In this document: in pieces, positions 18,037 through 26,934 of the stretch | Numbering within the stretch: the first letter of the stretch is position 1 | How the letters are laid out: each line of letters starts with the position of its first letter | From: Herbiconiux ginsengi | Lineage (GTDB): Bacteria > Actinomycetota > Actinomycetes > Actinomycetales > Microbacteriaceae | Reading direction: 5' to 3' | DNA length: 64,000 bases | NCBI RefSeq assembly: GCF_900107435.1 | Contig: NZ_FNPZ01000002.1 | Span: 124,001-188,000, forward strand | Notes under the pieces: generated by a model | What the model was told of the DNA's origin: nothing | The model's input: only the letters and a program-made list of their open reading frames with translations | Databases searched by the model: none | Translations under genes and position numbers: made by a program

Positions 18037-18771
18037 ATGAAGGCTCCGGCCCTCGAACAGCGCAAGCTCCTCGACCTGCAAGCCGCCGACAACCGCATCG
18101 CGCAGTTGAACCACACCCTGCGCACCCTCCCGCAGGAGGCGCGGCTCGCGGAGCTGCAGCGCGACTCGATCGCCGCTCGGCAGGAGTTCGGCGGCGTCAA
18201 CGGCGAGCTCGAAGACGCGCGGGTCGAGATCAGCCGCGTCGAGGCCGACATCGAGACGGTGGCTGCGCGCGAGAAGCGCGACCGTGAGCGACTCCAGGCG
18301 AGCGCGTCGACGAAGGACATCCAGGGTCTCGAACACGAACTCGCGTCGCTGAAGGTGCGGCGCTCCAACCTCGAGGACATCGAGCTCGAGGTGATGGAGC
18401 GGGTGGAGGAGATCGAGGAGCGCCTCGCCGCGATCACGGCCCGCCGCGACGACATCGCGACCGAGGAGCGGCTGCTGGCCGCGCAACGCGACGAGCAGAG
18501 GGCGCGGATCAACGCCCAGCTCGCCGTGGCGCAGTCGGAGCGCTCTGCCATCGCCGCGGGAGTGGGCGCCGAACTGCTCGCCCTCTATGAACGACAGCGC
18601 GAGCGCTACGGCATCGGCGCCGCTCTGCTGCGCGGCGGCGTCTCGCTCGGCAGCAACGTGGCCCTGAACGGCACCGACCTCGCGCAGATCCGTGCGGCCG
18701 CCCCCGACGACGTCGTGCTCGACCCCGACAGCAACTGCATCCTGGTGCGCACGGAGGAATCGGGCATCTAG
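18037..18771 (+). CDS. Coiled-coil protein of the C4 zinc-ribbon family, zinc ligands lost
   Basis: 244 residues. Residues ~10-175 form a long charged coiled coil, followed by the short C-terminal domain ending DPDSNCILVRTEESGI. The family (DUF164, zf-RING_7) normally carries four cysteines in two CxxC pairs here. This protein has only one cysteine in its whole length, so no zinc ribbon can form. It is co-transcribed with the Nif3-like gene. Start at 18037 is supported by GAAGGA upstream. Function is not known; a nucleic-acid contact has been suggested for the family. Confidence 0.85.
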   Translation: MKAPALEQRKLLDLQAADNRIAQLNHTLRTLPQEARLAELQRDSIAARQEFGGVNGELEDARVEISRVEADIETVAAREKRDRERLQASASTKDIQGLEHELASLKVRRSNLEDIELEVMERVEEIEERLAAITARRDDIATEERLLAAQRDEQRARINAQLAVAQSERSAIAAGVGAELLALYERQRERYGIGAALLRGGVSLGSNVALNGTDLAQIRAAAPDDVVLDPDSNCILVRTEESGI

Positions 18772-19349
18772 GCGCACCGGGCGACTGGGGCGAGGACGAT
18801 TGGCGCTCTCCGCCTGGGGCGGCAGAACGGGGGTGCCGCCCCGCCGCCCCCTCGGGCTCGCCCGGCCTTCGGCTGGGCGGGCCCTTGTTGCTCGCGCCGC
18901 CGCTTCTGCGGCGCGAGGCGACATGCTCGGGTGAGGTCGCTGACGCGGCCTCGCCCTCACCCTGGGTCGTCTGAGCGCGGTACGTGGGTACCGCCTCGCC
19001 ACCTTTTCGGGCTCGCCCGGCCTTCGGCTGGGCGGGCCCTTATTGCTCGCGCCGCCGCTTCTGCGGCGCGAGGCGACATGTTCGGGTGAGGTCGCTGACG
19101 CGGCCTCGCCCTCACCCTGGGTCGTCTGAGCGCGGCCCGCGGCTCGCATTCCACCCTTTCGAAGTGTTTGGGGAACGAGAGCGCCGGCCGCGGGCCGCGC
19201 TCGACGACCCAGGGTGAGCGCGGGGCCGGAAGGCACGACCGCAGGCCGGGCCTTCCGACCCCACGCGAACATGTCGCGCGGCGCCGGGTAGGGACCGGCG
19301 CCGCCCGGGGACGCCGAGCGAAGCCCGGCGCCCCCGGCAGCAACAGAGT
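18772..19349. other. Non-coding GC-rich interval between the Nif3 operon and rnpB
   Basis: No convincing gene lies here on either strand; the open frames are GC-driven shadows. The interval holds the two-copy 155-bp-period repeat described separately. A partial inverted copy lies near 19200-19225, where the bases around ACCCAGGGTGAGCGCGG mirror part of the repeat. Both flanking transcription units converge on it. Confidence 0.7.
18852..19135. repeat. Two direct copies of a hairpin-rich repeat, period 155 bp
   Basis: Copy 1 (18852-18980) and copy 2 (19007-19135) match over about 129 bases with only a few differences, for example CTTGTTG versus CTTATTG and ATGCTCGG versus ATGTTCGG. Each copy holds hairpins such as CCCGGCCTTCGGCTGGGCGGG-type and CGCGCCGC/GCGGCGCG dyads. 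It resembles a REP/BIME-type intergenic element. It may act in termination or mRNA 3' end protection of the convergent units. Confidence 0.75.
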
Positions 19350-19729
19350 GAATGGGCCGGCGATACGCCGGGTTCTGTGGGGGAGCGGACTCCCTGACGG
19401 CCATCTATCTCGGGACTACGTTGCCGCAGCCCTCCAGCGGTCTACCCGGAAGCTGAGCGAGCAGCGTTAGCGCTTCCTGTCTGACCTTGCTCCGGGCGAG
19501 GTTTACCGAGCCGACTGCGTCACCGCAGCCTCTGGTGGTCTCTTACACCACCGTTTCACCCTTACCGCGGGCCGGAGCCCGTGGCGGTCTACTTTCTGTG
19601 GCACTGTCTCGCGGGTTGCCCCGGGTGGGTGTTACCCACCGCCCTGCTCTGTGGAGCCCGGACGTTCCTCGGCACCGCACTCGGCCCGGAAGCACGGATG
19701 CGGCGACGCGACCGTCTGCCGGCCCATTC
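19350..19729 (-). ncRNA. rnpB: RNase P RNA, type A
   Basis: About 380 nt on the minus strand. Read 5' to 3' from 19729, it shows the universal core: GAGGAACGTCCGGGCTCC, ACAGAGCAGGG, a P8-P9 segment GGGCAACCCGCG, GGTGTAAGAGACCACC, and near the 3' end ACAGAACCCGGCGTATCGCC. The two ends (GAATGGGCCGGC and GCCGGCCCATTC) pair as P1. It is the catalytic RNA that matures tRNA 5' ends. The exact ends are inferred from the P1 pairing. Confidence 0.95.
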
Positions 19730-19773
19730 ACGTGAACCAGCCTACGGCACGCCGCCGTCCTGCGTCGGAGGGA

Positions 19774-20553
19774 CTATTCGAGGAAGGTGGTCTTCATCGT
19801 CGACAGGCACGCCGCCCCGAGGATGCCCGCGTTGTTGCGCAGCGCCGCCGGAATGATGGGGGTGTTGAGCTCGAGCAGCGGGATGAACTCCTCGTAGCTC
19901 TTCGAGACACCGCCGCCCACGATGAAGAGATCGGGCGAGAAGAGGCGCTCGAGCGTCGAGTAGTACGTCTGCAGCCGCTCGGCCCACTTCTTCCAGCTCA
20001 GGTCTTCGCGTTCCTTCGCGGAGTAGGCCGCCTTGGTCTCGTAGTCGACACCGCCGATCTCGAGGTGCCCCAGCTCGGCGTTCGGGATGAGCACGCCGTC
20101 GTAGATGAGGGCGGTGCCGATGCCCGTGCCGAGCGTGGTCATGATGATCAGGCCGCCCTTGCCCTTGGCGGCGCCATAGTGCACTTCGGCGAAGCCGGCG
20201 GCATCCGCGTCGTTCACGAAGGTGATGTCACGACGGAGCACACCCTCGAACAGCTTCTCGGCCTCGAAGCCGATCCACTTCTTCGACACGTTCGCGGCCG
20301 ACATGGTGACGCCGTGACGCACCACGGCCGGGAAGCAGATGCCCACCGAAGCGGAGGCGGGGATCTCGCCGAGCGATTCCATCAGGTCGCTCACCGTCTT
20401 CGCGATGTCGTCGGGCTTGCCGCCCTCGGGCGTCGCGATCTTCTTGCGGTCGGTGAGGAGTTCGCCGGTCGTCACGTCGACGATGGCGCCCTTGATCCCG
20501 GTTCCCCCGATGTCGATGCCGACGGCGACGGTGTTGGGCATGTTCTCGGTCAT
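19774..20553 (-). CDS. ppgK: Polyphosphate glucokinase
   Basis: 259 residues of the ROK fold. The phosphate loop GIDIGGTGIKG is near residue 12. FVNDADAAG carries the catalytic Asp, and TLGTGIGTAL and ELGHLEIGG follow. Length and motifs match actinobacterial PpgK, which phosphorylates glucose using polyphosphate or ATP in the cytoplasm. A small SPOR-like gene is just upstream in the same direction. Confidence 0.93.
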   Translation of the reverse strand: MTENMPNTVAVGIDIGGTGIKGAIVDVTTGELLTDRKKIATPEGGKPDDIAKTVSDLMESLGEIPASASVGICFPAVVRHGVTMSAANVSKKWIGFEAEKLFEGVLRRDITFVNDADAAGFAEVHYGAAKGKGGLIIMTTLGTGIGTALIYDGVLIPNAELGHLEIGGVDYETKAAYSAKEREDLSWKKWAERLQTYYSTLERLFSPDLFIVGGGVSKSYEEFIPLLELNTPIIPAALRNNAGILGAACLSTMKTTFLE

Positions 20554-20578
20554 CTGCTCGTCTCCAGTCGGAACGGGG

Positions 20579-20770
20579 TCACGTGTTGTCGGCTGCGTCG
20601 TCTTCGGCCCACTTCGCGCTGTTCGCGCGGAGCTTCTCGAGAGCGTGCTCGGCCTCCTCGTGCGTCTCGAACGGCCCGACGCGGTCGACGACCGACGACA
20701 CGTAGCCCTTCTCGACCTCTCCGGTCTTCATGTTGTACCAATACTGGGTCGAGGGGTCTTCGCTCATCAT
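20579..20770 (-). CDS. Small SPOR-like conserved protein
   Basis: 63 residues. The sequence YWYNMKTGEVEKGYVSSVVD, then GPFETHEEAEHALEKLR, is the short 'SPOR domain-containing protein' common in Microbacteriaceae and relatives. It has no signal peptide or membrane helix, so it is probably cytoplasmic and the SPOR label is only structural. Two adjacent Met codons leave the start uncertain by one residue. It lies between panB and ppgK, all leftward. Confidence 0.8.
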   Translation of the reverse strand: MMSEDPSTQYWYNMKTGEVEKGYVSSVVDRVGPFETHEEAEHALEKLRANSAKWAEDDAADNT

Positions 20771-20823
20771 TCCTCCGTTGCGGTGGGTCTCGTCGTTCTC
20801 GTGGTTCGTCGTTCTTCGCGTGC

Positions 20824-21657
20824 TCAGTCGTAACTGTGCTCGGGGCCAGGGTAGCTGCGGTCGGCCACTTCTTCGCGGTACTGCAGCACCGCCGTGGTGA
20901 GCGCGCCGCGCAGATCGGCGTATTGCTTCACGAACTTCGGGATGCGCCCGGTGGAGAACCCGGCGAAATCGGTCCAGACGAGCAGCTGCCCGTCGACGTC
21001 GGGTCCGGCGCCGACCCCGATGGTGGGGATGCGCAACGCCTCGGTGACGCGCTTCGCGGCCACCGCGGGAACCATCTCGAGCACGACGGCGAACGCGCCG
21101 GCTTCCTCGACGGCCAGGGCATCGGCCACCAATTGCTCTTCGCCCTCACCCCGGCCCTGGATGATGTGGCCACCCAGTCCGTGCTCGCTCTGCGGCGTGA
21201 AGCCGATGTGCGCCATGACCGGGATTCCGGCGTCGACGATGCGGCGGATCTTGTCGGCGCTGCGCACGCCGCCCTCGAGTTTCACGGCGTGGGCGCCGGT
21301 CTCCTTCATGAACCGCACCGCGGTGTTCAGTGCCTCTTCCGCACTGTTCTCGTACGACCCGAACGGCATGTCGGCCACCACGAACGCGCGCTTGACAGCG
21401 CCGGCGACGGCACGCGCGAGGGGGATCAGGTCGTCGACCGTGACCGGGAGGGTGGTGTCGTAGCCGAGCACGTTGTTGCCGGCCGAGTCACCCACCAGAA
21501 GGAAGTCGATACCCGCTTCGTCGAAGATCTGCGCCGAGAGCTGGTCGTAACTGGTGAGCCCGGTGATCAGGATGCCCGTCTCCTTCGCATTCTGGAAATG
21601 ACGGGTGCGCACGCGCTTGATGACCGCCGTCTCGGCGGGCGATGACTGCTCTGGCAT
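20824..21657 (-). CDS. panB: 3-methyl-2-oxobutanoate hydroxymethyltransferase
   Basis: 277 residues. It makes ketopantoate from 2-oxoisovalerate and methylene-tetrahydrofolate, the first step toward pantothenate and CoA. Key motifs are present: LVGDSAGNNVLGY (metal Asp), MPFGSYE, KLEGG, AHIGFTPQ and IGVGAGPDVDGQ. Length is normal. It is divergent from the secreted hydrolase, with about 75 bp between. No panC is in the window. Confidence 0.95.
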   Translation of the reverse strand: MPEQSSPAETAVIKRVRTRHFQNAKETGILITGLTSYDQLSAQIFDEAGIDFLLVGDSAGNNVLGYDTTLPVTVDDLIPLARAVAGAVKRAFVVADMPFGSYENSAEEALNTAVRFMKETGAHAVKLEGGVRSADKIRRIVDAGIPVMAHIGFTPQSEHGLGGHIIQGRGEGEEQLVADALAVEEAGAFAVVLEMVPAVAAKRVTEALRIPTIGVGAGPDVDGQLLVWTDFAGFSTGRIPKFVKQYADLRGALTTAVLQYREEVADRSYPGPEHSYD

Positions 21658-21732
21658 GTCATCAGTCTAGTTCCGCGGCATCCTCTCGCTGATGCGTTAG
21701 GTTATGGCTTACGTAACCCGAATGCGTGAATC

Positions 21733-23682
21733 GTGAACCCAAGTCGAAAGGGAGACGTGGGCCGTCGAACTATTGCGCAGCTCGTGCTGGGGGCCGCCGT
21801 TGCGGCGTTGCTGATCGCGGGACAGGCGCCCGCCGCGAACGCGGCGACGATCGCCGAGCGCAGCTGTCAGGCCGGTCTGCCCGACACGGCGGTCTGCGGA
21901 GACCTCACCGTTCTGGAGAATCGAAGCAACCCGGCATCCCGGGGCATCGAATTGCCCTACGTGGTCATTCCGGCATCCACCCAGCCGGCCACGGGAACCC
22001 CGATCATCACCATGGCGGGCGGTCCGGGCCAATCGTCGACGGAGGTCGCCGAGGCCCTCGCCGCCGATCCACGTATCGGAGGCACCCGCGACATCGTGGT
22101 GCTCACCCAGCGCGGCAGCACCGAGTCGAGCGCGCCTCTGGACTGCCCGGCCGCCACGTCGGCCTACGTCGACACCTTCACCGAGGAGGAGTCGCCGGCC
22201 GACGAGATGGCCGAAGTCGGCCTCGCCATGAAGGACTGTCTGACGGCCTTCGCCGAAGACGGCGGAGACGTGCAGGGCTACACGAAGTCGGAGACGGCGA
22301 ACGACATCATCGAGCTGCGGCAGACGTTGCAGTACCCGGTCTGGACGCTGTTCGGCGACTCGTGGTCGACGAAGGTCATGGAACTGGTGGCCAACCGCGA
22401 CTCCGCCGGCGTCGACGCCCTGGTGCTCGATGCGTTCACCCCGGTCGATCGCGACCTGAAGGGCGACGCCTATTTGGCGCTGTCCGACACGCTCTCGCGA
22501 CTCTCGGAGCGCTCCGGCGGCGAATATCCCGACCTGAACGCCGATCTCGCCGAGGCCGCCGCCCTGTTCAGCGACGACCCGGTGCACGGCCTGATGACGA
22601 ATCCGGTCACCGGCAAACAGCGGTACTACTCGCTCACCGGCTCGGATGTCGTCACGATCGTGCAGCAGGCGCTCTACGACCCGGCCACGGCGGCCGCGGT
22701 GCCCTACCTGCTCTCCCGGTTGGCCGACGGCGAGACGGATGCGATCAACCCGTTCATCCCCGACGCCATGTCGCATCTGACGCGCACGAGCCTCGGGCAG
22801 TACTGGGTGGAAGCCTGCCGCGACGAGCAGCCGTTCTGGAGCGCGGATCCCACCGTTCCGGCCGCCGAGGGCGCCGAAGACACCGATCCGACGCCGCTTC
22901 CGGTGCTGACCTACCTCACCGCCGCCGACCAGATCTGCGGATCACTCGGGCTCGTGCCGGCTCCGGCGGAGAACCGTGCCGCGGCGTCGATCCCGCAGCC
23001 CACGCTGATCTTCGCGAGTGACACCGATCCGCTCATCTCGGTGGGTGCGGCCCAATCCGGGCAGGTGACCTTCCCGTCCAACCAGCTCGTCGTGCTGCAG
23101 TCCGGCGGTCGCGCCGGCGTGACGGCCGACGCCTGCGGCATGGATCAGCTCGCCACCTGGCTGGCCTCGCCCGGAACGGCGGTGGAGACGACGTGCACCG
23201 ATGGCGTCGCCGTGTACCCGATCCTCTCCGGCGACTCCGTGCATCCGACCTCCCGCTTCGCCTCGGTGGTGACGGCGGTGGATCAGAAAGACCTCTTCCA
23301 GCTGACCATCCCGCTCATCTTCGCCGTGTTCGCGGGGTTGTGGCTGGTGGGCTGGCTGATCGCCGTGCTCGTGCAGATCCTGCGCCACGAGCCGTTCGGT
23401 CTGATGATCGCGAGCGGTATCGCACCGGTCACCGGCGCCGTCTTCCTCCTCGCGCTCTGGCTCACTGTCTCGTCGGCGATGATCGCGACGCCTGCGTTCC
23501 CGCTTGCCGGGGTGCCCACGATCGTGCCCTGGCTCGGCATCCTGCTCGGGGTCGGCTTCCTCGGCATCATTCCGGTATGGCGCCTCGGCGGTCGCGGTAG
23601 CGCGGCCCTCGCGGCCGGGGCGACGCTGGTGTGGTTGGCGATGATCGTCTGGTTCGTGTGGGTAGCGGTGCTGCCGAGCTAG
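21733..23682 (+). CDS. Secreted/membrane alpha/beta hydrolase, proline-iminopeptidase-like
   Basis: 649 residues. A signal peptide is visible (VLGAAVAALLIAGQ, cleavage near ANAA). The hydrolase core follows: oxyanion MAGGPGQSS, nucleophile region TLFGDSWSTKVME with Ser in GDSWS, and a late FASDTDPLISVG supplying the acid. The C-terminal ~130 residues contain four hydrophobic helices, so the enzyme is probably anchored with its catalytic part outside. A GTG start is used; another GTG eight codons on is possible. Relatives are tripeptidyl aminopeptidases. The membrane tail is uncommon in that family. Confidence 0.8.
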   Translation: MNPSRKGDVGRRTIAQLVLGAAVAALLIAGQAPAANAATIAERSCQAGLPDTAVCGDLTVLENRSNPASRGIELPYVVIPASTQPATGTPIITMAGGPGQSSTEVAEALAADPRIGGTRDIVVLTQRGSTESSAPLDCPAATSAYVDTFTEEESPADEMAEVGLAMKDCLTAFAEDGGDVQGYTKSETANDIIELRQTLQYPVWTLFGDSWSTKVMELVANRDSAGVDALVLDAFTPVDRDLKGDAYLALSDTLSRLSERSGGEYPDLNADLAEAAALFSDDPVHGLMTNPVTGKQRYYSLTGSDVVTIVQQALYDPATAAAVPYLLSRLADGETDAINPFIPDAMSHLTRTSLGQYWVEACRDEQPFWSADPTVPAAEGAEDTDPTPLPVLTYLTAADQICGSLGLVPAPAENRAAASIPQPTLIFASDTDPLISVGAAQSGQVTFPSNQLVVLQSGGRAGVTADACGMDQLATWLASPGTAVETTCTDGVAVYPILSGDSVHPTSRFASVVTAVDQKDLFQLTIPLIFAVFAGLWLVGWLIAVLVQILRHEPFGLMIASGIAPVTGAVFLLALWLTVSSAMIATPAFPLAGVPTIVPWLGILLGVGFLGIIPVWRLGGRGSAALAAGATLVWLAMIVWFVWVAVLPS

Positions 23683-23774
23683 TCTGCGGTGGTTGGTACA
23701 GCTTCGCCGTCTTCCCGCGATGCGCGGCCTGCGGCCTGCGGTCTCGTGCCGATGTTGTTGGGAGTGGCGACGTT

Positions 23775-25514
23775 TCAGACCGCGGTGGGGCGGTAGGTGA
23801 TGGGGAGGCGTCGGTCTCGACCGAACGCGGTGCGGGAGATCTTCGGGCCGATGGCGCTCTGGCGGCGCTTCCACTCCGCGCGGTCGACGAGCTGTGTGAT
23901 GCGCTCGACCGTGGGGCGGTCGAAGCCGAGTTCCACGATGTCAGCGATGCTCAGGCCGCCGTTGATGTAGGCCTCGAGGATGGCGTCGAGCACGTCGTAC
24001 TCGGGCAGCGAGTCCTGATCGGTCTGGTCGGGGCGGAGCTCCGCCGAGGGCGGCTTCGAGATCGAGTTCTCGGGGATCGGCGGTGTCTCGCCGCGCGACG
24101 AGGCGTGCGCATTCCGCCAGCGCGCCAGCTCCCACACCAGCATCTTCGGCACGTCTTTCAGCGGCGCGAAACCGCCCACCGAGTCGCCGTAGATCGTCGA
24201 ATACCCGACGGCGAGCTCGCTCTTGTTGCCCGTGGTGAGCACGAGGTGCCCCTCCTGGTTCGACAGTCCCATGAGGATCACACCGCGGGCGCGCGCCTGC
24301 AGGTTCTCGGCCGCGATGTCGGTGAGCCCGAGTTGCACCTCGAAGGGCAGCACGAGGTCGGCGATGGGTTCGGTGCGGAAGTGCAGGCCGATCCGTTCGG
24401 CGAGGTCGTCGGCATCCGAGCGTGAGTGGCCCGACGAGTAGCGCGAGGGCATCGACACGCCGAAGACGCGCCCGGGCCCGATGGCGTCTGCGGCGATGGC
24501 CGCGCAGACGGCCGAGTCGATCCCGCCGGAGAGGCCGAGGATGACCGAGGGGAAATGGTTCTTCTCGACGTAGTCGCGGAGCGCCAGCACCAGCGCGTTC
24601 CAGATCTGCTCGCGGTCGTCGGGCAGCTCGGCGATCTCGGCTCGGATCTCGGGCTTCTCGTTCGACGGCGTGCCGGGGGAGAGCTCGACGCGACGCACGT
24701 CGTCGGGGAGTTGCGCATCCGTCGCCCCCTCCGGATCGAGGTCGACGACGAGCAGGTGCTCGACGAACTGCGGCGCCCGGGCGAGGATCGCGCCGTCGCT
24801 GCCGACCACGACGCTGTCGCCGTCGAAGACCAGGTCGTCCTGCCCGCCCACGAGGTTGACGTAGGCCACGATGGTGTCGGTCTCGATGGCGCGACGGGTG
24901 ACCAGAGGCAGGCGCACCTCGTCTTTGTCGCGCTCGTAGGGCGATCCGTTGATCACCACGAGCAGGCCCGCGTCGGCGTGCAGCACGCGCCCCACCGGGC
25001 CGCCGTCGCGCCAGAGGTCTTCGCAGATGATGAGGGCCACGTCGATGTCGCGGATGCGGAGCACGAGCAGTTCGTCGCCCGGGATGAAGATGCGGTACTC
25101 GTCGAAGACCGAGTAGTTCGGCAGGTGGTGCTTCGCGTAGCGGGCCACCACGCGACCTCCCTGGAGCACGCTGGCCGCGTTCTGCGCGATCGCGGTCGGC
25201 GCGTTCGAGGTGCCGAGCAGCCGGGGCTCGAACGGGCCGTCGGGGTGCCCGACGATCACCGGCACGTCGCCCAGACCGGCCTCGGCGAGCTCGCGGGCCA
25301 GCAGGTGCACGCGCTCGTGCGCCGCGGCCAGGAAGCTCGGTCGCATCGCGAGGTCTTCGATGGGGTAGCCGGAGATGGCCATCTCGCCGAAGGCAACCAG
25401 GTCGGCCCCCTTCGACGCGGCGTCGCGCACGGTGTCGATGATGGAGCGCGCGTTCCCGTCGAGGTCCCCCAGAACAGGGTTCGTTTGGGCCAACGCTAAG
25501 CGAAGTCTCGGCAT
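23775..25514 (-). CDS. nadE: Glutamine-dependent NAD+ synthetase
   Basis: 579 residues in two domains. The N-terminal nitrilase-like glutaminase has the Glu in FGEMAISGYP, Lys in YAKHHLPNY and Cys in IICEDLWRDG. The C-terminal synthetase has the PP-loop GLSGGIDSAVCAA. It makes NAD+ from deamido-NAD with glutamine as donor. The start is set at the ATG of MPRLRLALAQTNPVLGDLDG; the frame extends 30 codons further without a good site. It is divergent from glnA2, with 56 bp between starts. Confidence 0.95.
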   Translation of the reverse strand: MPRLRLALAQTNPVLGDLDGNARSIIDTVRDAASKGADLVAFGEMAISGYPIEDLAMRPSFLAAAHERVHLLARELAEAGLGDVPVIVGHPDGPFEPRLLGTSNAPTAIAQNAASVLQGGRVVARYAKHHLPNYSVFDEYRIFIPGDELLVLRIRDIDVALIICEDLWRDGGPVGRVLHADAGLLVVINGSPYERDKDEVRLPLVTRRAIETDTIVAYVNLVGGQDDLVFDGDSVVVGSDGAILARAPQFVEHLLVVDLDPEGATDAQLPDDVRRVELSPGTPSNEKPEIRAEIAELPDDREQIWNALVLALRDYVEKNHFPSVILGLSGGIDSAVCAAIAADAIGPGRVFGVSMPSRYSSGHSRSDADDLAERIGLHFRTEPIADLVLPFEVQLGLTDIAAENLQARARGVILMGLSNQEGHLVLTTGNKSELAVGYSTIYGDSVGGFAPLKDVPKMLVWELARWRNAHASSRGETPPIPENSISKPPSAELRPDQTDQDSLPEYDVLDAILEAYINGGLSIADIVELGFDRPTVERITQLVDRAEWKRRQSAIGPKISRTAFGRDRRLPITYRPTAV

Positions 25515-25570
25515 AGCCACTAGCCTAATAGGGGCATGAACCGATGCCGGAGAGAGGGTTTGTTCCGCCG

Positions 25571-26908
25571 ATGGATAAGCAACGGGACTTCGTTCTTCGC
25601 ACAATTGAAGAACGAGGCATCAAGTTCGTGCGACTGTGGTTCACAGACGTCGTGGGAACCCTGAAATCCGTCGCCATCGCTCCGGCCGAGGTGGAAGGCG
25701 CCTTCGCCGAAGGACTCGGATTCGACGGTTCGGCCATCGAAGGACTGACGCGCTCGTTCGAGGCCGACGTGCTCGCGCATCCCGACCCCACCACGTTCCA
25801 GATACTGCCCTGGCGGGGAGAGATCGACCCCACGGCGCGCATGTTCTGCGACATCACGACGCCCGACGGCCAGCCCGCCGTGGCCGATCCGCGCAACGTG
25901 CTGAAGCGCACTCTCGCGAAGGCCGCCGATCGCGGCTTCACGTTCTACACGCATCCGGAGATCGAGTTCTACCTGCTGAAGTCGTCGCAGTACGGGCCCG
26001 ACGGCCCCGAGCCGGTCGACTCGGCGGGCTACTTCGACAACGTTCCGGGTGGCACCGCCCACGACTTCCGTCGCCGTTCGGTGCGGATGCTCGAAGACCT
26101 CGGCATCTCGGTGGAGTTCAGCCACCACGAGGCCGGCCCCGGCCAGAACGAGATCGACCTGCGGTACGCGGATGCGCTCACCACGGCCGACAACATCATG
26201 ACCTTCCGCACGGTGATCAAGGAGGTGGCGATCGAGCAGGGCGTCTACGCGACGTTCATGCCGAAGCCGCTCTCGGGGCATCCGGGATCGGGTATGCACA
26301 CGCATCTCTCGCTCTTCGAGGGCGACGCCAACGCCTTCTACGAGGCGGGCGCCGAATACCAGTTGTCGAAGATCGGCCGCAACTTCATCGCGGGCCTCTT
26401 GCGTCACGCACCGGAGATCACCGCCGTCACGAACCAGTTCGTGAACTCCTACAAGCGGCTCTGGGGTGGCGACGAGGCTCCGAGCTTCGTCTGCTGGGGC
26501 CACAACAACCGTTCGGCGCTCGTGCGCGTGCCGCTCTACAAGCCCAACAAGGGGCAGTCCTCGCGCATCGAATACCGTGCCATCGACTCGGCGGCGAACC
26601 CCTACCTGTCCTACTCGCTGCTGCTGGCCGCGGGCCTGAAGGGCATCGAGGAGAACTACGAGCTGCCGCCCGAGGCCGAAGACAACGTGTGGAGCCTCAC
26701 CGATGCAGAACGCAAGGCACTCGGCTATGACCCGCTGCCCGCCTCGCTCGACCGCGCCATCAGCCTGATGGAGGAGTCGGAGCTGGTGGCCGAGACCCTC
26801 GGCGAGCAGGTGTTCAACTATGTGCTGCTCAACAAGCGGCAGGAGTGGAAGGCCTATCGCGCTCAGGTCACGCCCTACGAGCTCGAATCCAACCTCGAAA
26901 TACTGTAG
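25571..26908 (+). CDS. glnA2: Glutamine synthetase type I, GlnA2 form
   Basis: 445 residues. GS motifs are present: FDGSAIEG, HPEIEFYLL, GHPGSGMHTHLS and NRSALVRVP. It lacks the adenylylation loop tyrosine; the equivalent stretch ELPPEAEDNVWSL has none. This fits the shorter GlnA2 group, so it is not expected to be a GlnE target. The start at 25571 (MDKQRDFVLRTIEERG) follows GGAGAGAGG. It is followed 26 bp later by glnE in the same direction. Confidence 0.95.
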   Translation: MDKQRDFVLRTIEERGIKFVRLWFTDVVGTLKSVAIAPAEVEGAFAEGLGFDGSAIEGLTRSFEADVLAHPDPTTFQILPWRGEIDPTARMFCDITTPDGQPAVADPRNVLKRTLAKAADRGFTFYTHPEIEFYLLKSSQYGPDGPEPVDSAGYFDNVPGGTAHDFRRRSVRMLEDLGISVEFSHHEAGPGQNEIDLRYADALTTADNIMTFRTVIKEVAIEQGVYATFMPKPLSGHPGSGMHTHLSLFEGDANAFYEAGAEYQLSKIGRNFIAGLLRHAPEITAVTNQFVNSYKRLWGGDEAPSFVCWGHNNRSALVRVPLYKPNKGQSSRIEYRAIDSAANPYLSYSLLLAAGLKGIEENYELPPEAEDNVWSLTDAERKALGYDPLPASLDRAISLMEESELVAETLGEQVFNYVLLNKRQEWKAYRAQVTPYELESNLEIL

Positions 26909-26934
26909 AAGAGGCCTCGCCCTCTGAAGCACTG

